Shown here piece by piece: positions 60,631 to 64,000 of a stretch of DNA of 64,000 nt; the stretch's first letter is position 1; each line of letters opens with the position of its first letter. The DNA is from Vibrio hepatarius. GTDB lineage: Bacteria; Pseudomonadota; Gammaproteobacteria; Enterobacterales; Vibrionaceae. The position numbers and the translations under genes are program-made. The notes beneath the pieces are model-generated. The model was not told the origin of the DNA and made no database searches. It worked only from the letters and a program-made list of their open reading frames with translations. Location: assembly GCF_011806575.1 (NCBI RefSeq), contig NZ_JAATOO010000006.1:1-64000 (forward strand), given 5' to 3'.

Positions 60631-62586
60631 ATGTTAGATCGAATCAAATTCAGGCTCGGAATTCTCTTTCCGATTGCCGCGAGTGCAGTGTGCTGTGTGG
60701 CAATTTTTTTACTGTCTCGCTTGGTGTTAATCGGTTGGCAATGGGAGCGATTCGCTGAGTTCGGTGATATGAGCTCAACGCTGCTTGGTGGATTACGAAT
60801 CGATTTAGCGACGGTCAGCTACTTGTTGATCTTGCCTTCATTTCTCGCCTGCTTTTTCTTCTCAGAGAACACGTTCGGCCGAGGATTTAAAACGCTATTT
60901 AGAGTGTGGATTACGGCTGGGATTTGGCTACTGATCTATATGGAAGTCGCCACGTTTCCATTCATCCAAGAATATGATCTAAGACCAAACCGCTTGTTCA
61001 TTGAGTACCTTGTGTATCCAAAAGAGGTTTCCAGCATGCTGTGGAATGGATACAAGCTAGAACTTTTCGTCGGATTGGTCGTCAGTGCAATCGCTTTGAT
61101 CTTGGGCTGGAAGGCGAGTCAGTACATGGTCAGCAATCTACGATACCCAAAATGGTATTGGCGACCAGTGATTGCTGTGCTTGTTCTTGCTGTTGGTGTG
61201 ATGGGGGCACGTTCTACATTGGGACACCGACCACTTAACCCAGCGATGGTGGCTTATTCGACCGACCCATTAGTGAATGATTTGACGCTGAATTCTGTGT
61301 ATTCAGTGCTGTTTGCGGCAAAACAGATGGCGTCTGAAAACGATGCATTTGATTATTACCCTAAACTGCCTGCGGACGAGATTGTAAAACGAGTTCAAGC
61401 CAGCATTAAAGCGGAGAAGAATGCCAAGTTTGATAGTGCGTTACCAACGTATGCTTACCATGAGTCAAGCTTCAAACAGCAGCCAAAGAACATTGTGATC
61501 TTGTTGCTCGAGAGCCACGGTGCGCGCTACGTTAGCGAGTTGGGTGGAAAGAACCTGTCGCCAACCCTAGATAAGCTCTACAAAGAGGGCTGGGGGTTCA
61601 CCAATCTGTACGCAACGGGCACACGCTCGGTGCGCGGGATTGAAGCGGTAACGACCGGTTTTGTTCCAACACCATCACGCTCAACGGTAAAACTCTCAAA
61701 GAGCCAGCAGAACTTTTTCACTATCGCAGATCTACTGCAATCACGTGGATACACTACGCAGTTTGTTTACGGTGGAGAAAGTCACTTCGACAATATGAAG
61801 TCGTTCTTTTTAGGGAATGGATTTAACGATATCCAAGATTTGCCAACTTTTGACCAGCCGAAGTTTATCGGTTCTTGGGGTGCTTCAGATCAAGACTTAT
61901 ATGACCATGCGCACAAAGGTTTTACCGAAATGAACAAGCAAGGCAAACCTTTCTTTAGCTTAGTGTTTAGCTCGTCGAACCATACTCCGTTTGAGTATCC
62001 TGACAATGTGATTGAGCAATACAACGAGCCTAAACAAACCGTAGAAAACGCGGTGAAATACGCTGATTTTGCGTTGGGTGAGTTTGTCGAAAAGGCAAAG
62101 AAATCGGATTACTGGGATAATACGGTCTTCGTTGCGATTGCTGACCACGACGCACGCGTGTATGGAACGCAAGCCGTCCCCGTAGAAAACTTCCACATTC
62201 CGGCGGTGATCTTTGGTGGTGGTGTGGAGCAAAAGCAGGACGATCGACTGGTTAGTCAGTTAGATATTCCGCCGACATTGTTGTCGTTAGCGGGCATCAG
62301 CGCAGAACACCCGATGGTCGGTTATGACCTGACAAAAGACGTTCCAGCCAGTAAGCAACGCGCATTGATGCAACGCGGAAAAACCTTTGCTTGGATGGAT
62401 GCAAACCGTGAGGTGATTGTCTTTAAGCCACAAGATGAACCAAAATCTTATCAATATGAAAAAGCGACTCAAGAGTTGACTCCAATTCAAGTAAACTCTG
62501 ATAAGCTTTCAATGGCAAACGCGTATGCGTTGTGGGGAAGTTTCGCTTATAAAAATGGTTTATACGCGCAGAAAGAGCAATATTAG
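60631..62586 (+). CDS. LTA-synthase/MdoB-like alkaline-phosphatase-superfamily membrane enzyme
   Basis: 651 residues from the ATG at 60631 behind GGGTGGA. Five N-terminal membrane helices (up to about residue 190), then a periplasmic sulfatase-fold catalytic domain: Glu294 in VILLLESHG, nucleophile Thr331 in YATGTRSVRG, YGGESHFDNMKSFF, SSNHTPFEYP, and metal ligands in ADHDARVYG. The family transfers phosphoglycerol or phosphoethanolamine from phospholipid to a surface glycan. The acceptor is not known. It is co-transcribed with dgkA and the two-component genes. Confidence 0.85.
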   Translation: MLDRIKFRLGILFPIAASAVCCVAIFLLSRLVLIGWQWERFAEFGDMSSTLLGGLRIDLATVSYLLILPSFLACFFFSENTFGRGFKTLFRVWITAGIWLLIYMEVATFPFIQEYDLRPNRLFIEYLVYPKEVSSMLWNGYKLELFVGLVVSAIALILGWKASQYMVSNLRYPKWYWRPVIAVLVLAVGVMGARSTLGHRPLNPAMVAYSTDPLVNDLTLNSVYSVLFAAKQMASENDAFDYYPKLPADEIVKRVQASIKAEKNAKFDSALPTYAYHESSFKQQPKNIVILLLESHGARYVSELGGKNLSPTLDKLYKEGWGFTNLYATGTRSVRGIEAVTTGFVPTPSRSTVKLSKSQQNFFTIADLLQSRGYTTQFVYGGESHFDNMKSFFLGNGFNDIQDLPTFDQPKFIGSWGASDQDLYDHAHKGFTEMNKQGKPFFSLVFSSSNHTPFEYPDNVIEQYNEPKQTVENAVKYADFALGEFVEKAKKSDYWDNTVFVAIADHDARVYGTQAVPVENFHIPAVIFGGGVEQKQDDRLVSQLDIPPTLLSLAGISAEHPMVGYDLTKDVPASKQRALMQRGKTFAWMDANREVIVFKPQDEPKSYQYEKATQELTPIQVNSDKLSMANAYALWGSFAYKNGLYAQKEQY

Positions 62587-62606
62587 ACAGTAGGGAAGCG
62601 AGCACA

Positions 62607-63278
62607 ATGAAGAAGATACTCATCATCGAAGACGATAAAAATGTCGCTAGTGTACTGTGTGACTTTTTTGAATCTTTGCAGGTGGAGTTTGATTACGCAT
62701 CGAACGGTAAACTTGGCTTTCAACTGGCGACCGAAGGATGCTTTGATGCGATTGTGCTCGATTTAATGCTGCCGAGAATGAACGGTTTAGAGCTGTGTAA
62801 GGCGTTAAGAAGTCAGGGAGTAGATACCCCCGTCTTGATGCTAACGGCTATGGATAGCCGTGAAGACTTGCTTAAAGGCTACGAGTTAGGCGCCGATGAT
62901 TACTTAACTAAGCCGTTTGATCTCGAGGTATTAGAAGCGAGGTTACGTGCACTGATCAGACGCTATAAAGGGCTGGTGGCATCAAGTACACTTTCATTTG
63001 GTGAGCTGTGTATTAACCGCAAAGAGAAAGAAGCGTTTCGTGAAGGAGTCCTTCTAAAACTCAACCCAACCAGTTATTCGATTCTGGAGTTATTGTGCCG
63101 CAAGGCTCCGCAAGTGGTGTCAAAGCAAGAAATCGCAAGCTTGTTGTGGGAAGAAGAGGAGATCAACACGGAAGCGCTCAGAGTTCATATCTATCATCTG
63201 CGCAATCAACTCGATAAGCCTTTTTCTACCCAGATGCTGAAAACGGTGCCAAAACAGGGATTCAAACTAGAGGTATAA
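62607..63278 (+). CDS. OmpR-family response regulator
   Basis: 223 residues. The receiver domain has acidic pocket EDD (9-11), phospho-acceptor Asp in IVLDLMLPRMNG, LTAMDSREDLLKGYELGADDYLTKPF with Lys. The C-terminal winged helix is SFGELCINRKEKEAF through VHIYHLRNQLDKPF...TVPKQGFKLEV. The gene order dgkA, phosphotransferase, regulator, sensor resembles the envelope-modification CarRS/VprAB type, though this assignment is inference. Its stop is 4 bases before the presumed sensor kinase start. Confidence 0.9.
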   Translation: MKKILIIEDDKNVASVLCDFFESLQVEFDYASNGKLGFQLATEGCFDAIVLDLMLPRMNGLELCKALRSQGVDTPVLMLTAMDSREDLLKGYELGADDYLTKPFDLEVLEARLRALIRRYKGLVASSTLSFGELCINRKEKEAFREGVLLKLNPTSYSILELLCRKAPQVVSKQEIASLLWEEEEINTEALRVHIYHLRNQLDKPFSTQMLKTVPKQGFKLEV

Positions 63279-63282
63279 CGCC

Positions 63283-64000
63283 ATTAACATCATCAGCAAT
63301 ACGACGAAAAGTCTCACGACACGCTTGGCATTGTTTTTTGTCGGCGTGTCTTTATTTATTGGGCTGACGTTTTACTTTATGTTTGTCTTCACCGTAGATT
63401 GGGCTGAAGACGAGGTGGGGGCGAAGAGAATCGCGCTAGATTCTAACGTCGCGGTTGAGCGTTATCTAAATGGTGAAGAAGGGAAGTTGACTATCGACTT
63501 TTTGACCGATGCCTATAATGATTTTGACCTTGTTCCACCGCAATATTTAAAGTATGCGCAAGGCAAACGTTCATTTCACGGCGAAGTGGGTGAAGAAGGT
63601 GACTCGTCGAGAATGCTGTATATCGATGAGTATCAAGACAATGGCGTCACTAAGCCGATTATCTTGATCAGCAAAATAGACGATATTGAATTGAGCGACT
63701 CCGAGTTCGACTTTATCCTCAAAATTGTGCTGGGTGTGTTTGCCTGTTTGATGACTGTCTTTACCATTCTACTTATTCTTTTATCAAACAGTCTCATCTC
63801 GCCATTCAATAGTTTAACCAAGCAGTTTCGGCAAAAAGACAAGAATCGACACTTCTCGGTCAGCCCACATGCGGCGTTAGAGTTTACTCAATTGACCGAA
63901 CAGCTCAATCGGCATAATCAAGAGCTAGTCTCGTTGATCAGTCGAGAGCAAGCGTTTTCCCGTTATACCAGTCATGAGCTTAGAACACCGTTAACCGTCA
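63283..64000 (+). CDS. Sensor histidine kinase, 5' part
   Basis: The frame is open from 63271 to the window end, about 239 residues. It shows TM1 (about residues 15-35, RLALFFVGVSLFIGLTFYF), an acidic periplasmic domain of about 110 residues, TM2 (LKIVLGVFACLMTVFTILLILLS), a HAMP-like linker, and the H-box SRYTSHELRTPLTV with the phospho-accepting histidine. No ATG, GTG or TTG precedes TM1 at a sensible place. An ATT at 63283 has AGAGG nine bases upstream, and a TTG at 63325 is the alternative. It pairs with the response regulator encoded just upstream. Confidence 0.8.
   Translation, partial: MNIISNTTKSLTTRLALFFVGVSLFIGLTFYFMFVFTVDWAEDEVGAKRIALDSNVAVERYLNGEEGKLTIDFLTDAYNDFDLVPPQYLKYAQGKRSFHGEVGEEGDSSRMLYIDEYQDNGVTKPIILISKIDDIELSDSEFDFILKIVLGVFACLMTVFTILLILLSNSLISPFNSLTKQFRQKDKNRHFSVSPHAALEFTQLTEQLNRHNQELVSLISREQAFSRYTSHELRTPLTV

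Noticed and set aside
1..64000. tRNA, rRNA, CRISPR arrays, insertion sequences, integron attC sites
   Set aside because: I looked for these by eye and saw none. A tRNAscan, Rfam and IS search would be decisive.

Overview
The window looks like a gammaproteobacterial accessory chromosome, most likely chromosome 2 of a marine Vibrio, possibly of the Harveyi clade. The reasons are gene content and style: moderate GC, GMP reductase, several fructose-family PTS systems with manA and an AraC regulator, rhlE-yqfB, a vibrio-type azurin, an NqrM-like protein, a CarRS/VprAB-like dgkA-phosphatase-two-component block, and an ANR-family regulator. The species is inferred, not proven. I see no rRNA, tRNA, CRISPR array, insertion sequence or prophage.

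Layout. 1-1.4 kb: the 5' part of a minus-strand lipoprotein, then about 1 kb of AT-rich DNA without a convincing gene. 1.4-21 kb: mostly housekeeping and accessory single genes: a CAP-domain lipoprotein, two DJ-1/PfpI proteins (one is further on), a YbaK deacylase, two LysE-type exporters, GNAT, YghU, a HAD phosphatase, a beta-hydroxyacid dehydrogenase, a DUF134/NifX/NqrM-like trio behind a large palindrome, yqfB-rhlE, a pseudouridine synthase with a coiled-coil insert, a LysR regulator, a siderophore-interacting protein, gldA, an Lrp regulator, and two tandem chemoreceptors of equal length. 21-22.3 kb: guaC behind an unusual leader.

22.4-32.3 kb is a PTS island: EIIA plus EIIBC, EIIABC plus manA, an AraC-type regulator, EIIB plus an HPr-like/EIIA fusion, and a second EIIABC with a permuted domain order (A-C-B instead of A-B-C). 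Three copies of one 23-bp motif sit in its two divergent promoter regions, which suggests one regulon controlled by the AraC-type protein. 32.3-35.5 kb: azurin, ahpF and ahpC. 35.6-41.3 kb: a complete agmatine deiminase pathway (antiporter, agmatine deiminase, putrescine carbamoyltransferase, carbamate kinase) with a TetR regulator. This turns agmatine into putrescine, ammonia, CO2 and ATP. 42.2-45.4 kb: a Fur-boxed iron-complex ABC importer.

45.4-60 kb is the most distinctive part: an Ig-like lipoprotein and an EAL protein with a terminator in its leader, followed by an alpha-class (CS1/CFA-I-like) chaperone-usher pilus operon. The operon holds a major pilin, a second subunit, usher, chaperone, tip adhesin, a beta-barrel with a LysM tail, and a large lipoprotein with a fibrinogen-like C-terminus. 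Next to it are an XRE-type protein, a periplasmic protein and an ANR regulator, a family known for antagonising AraC/Rns activators of exactly this pilus class. 60-64 kb: dgkA, an MdoB/LTA-synthase-like phosphotransferase, and an OmpR-type response regulator with the start of its histidine kinase, which has no ordinary start codon.
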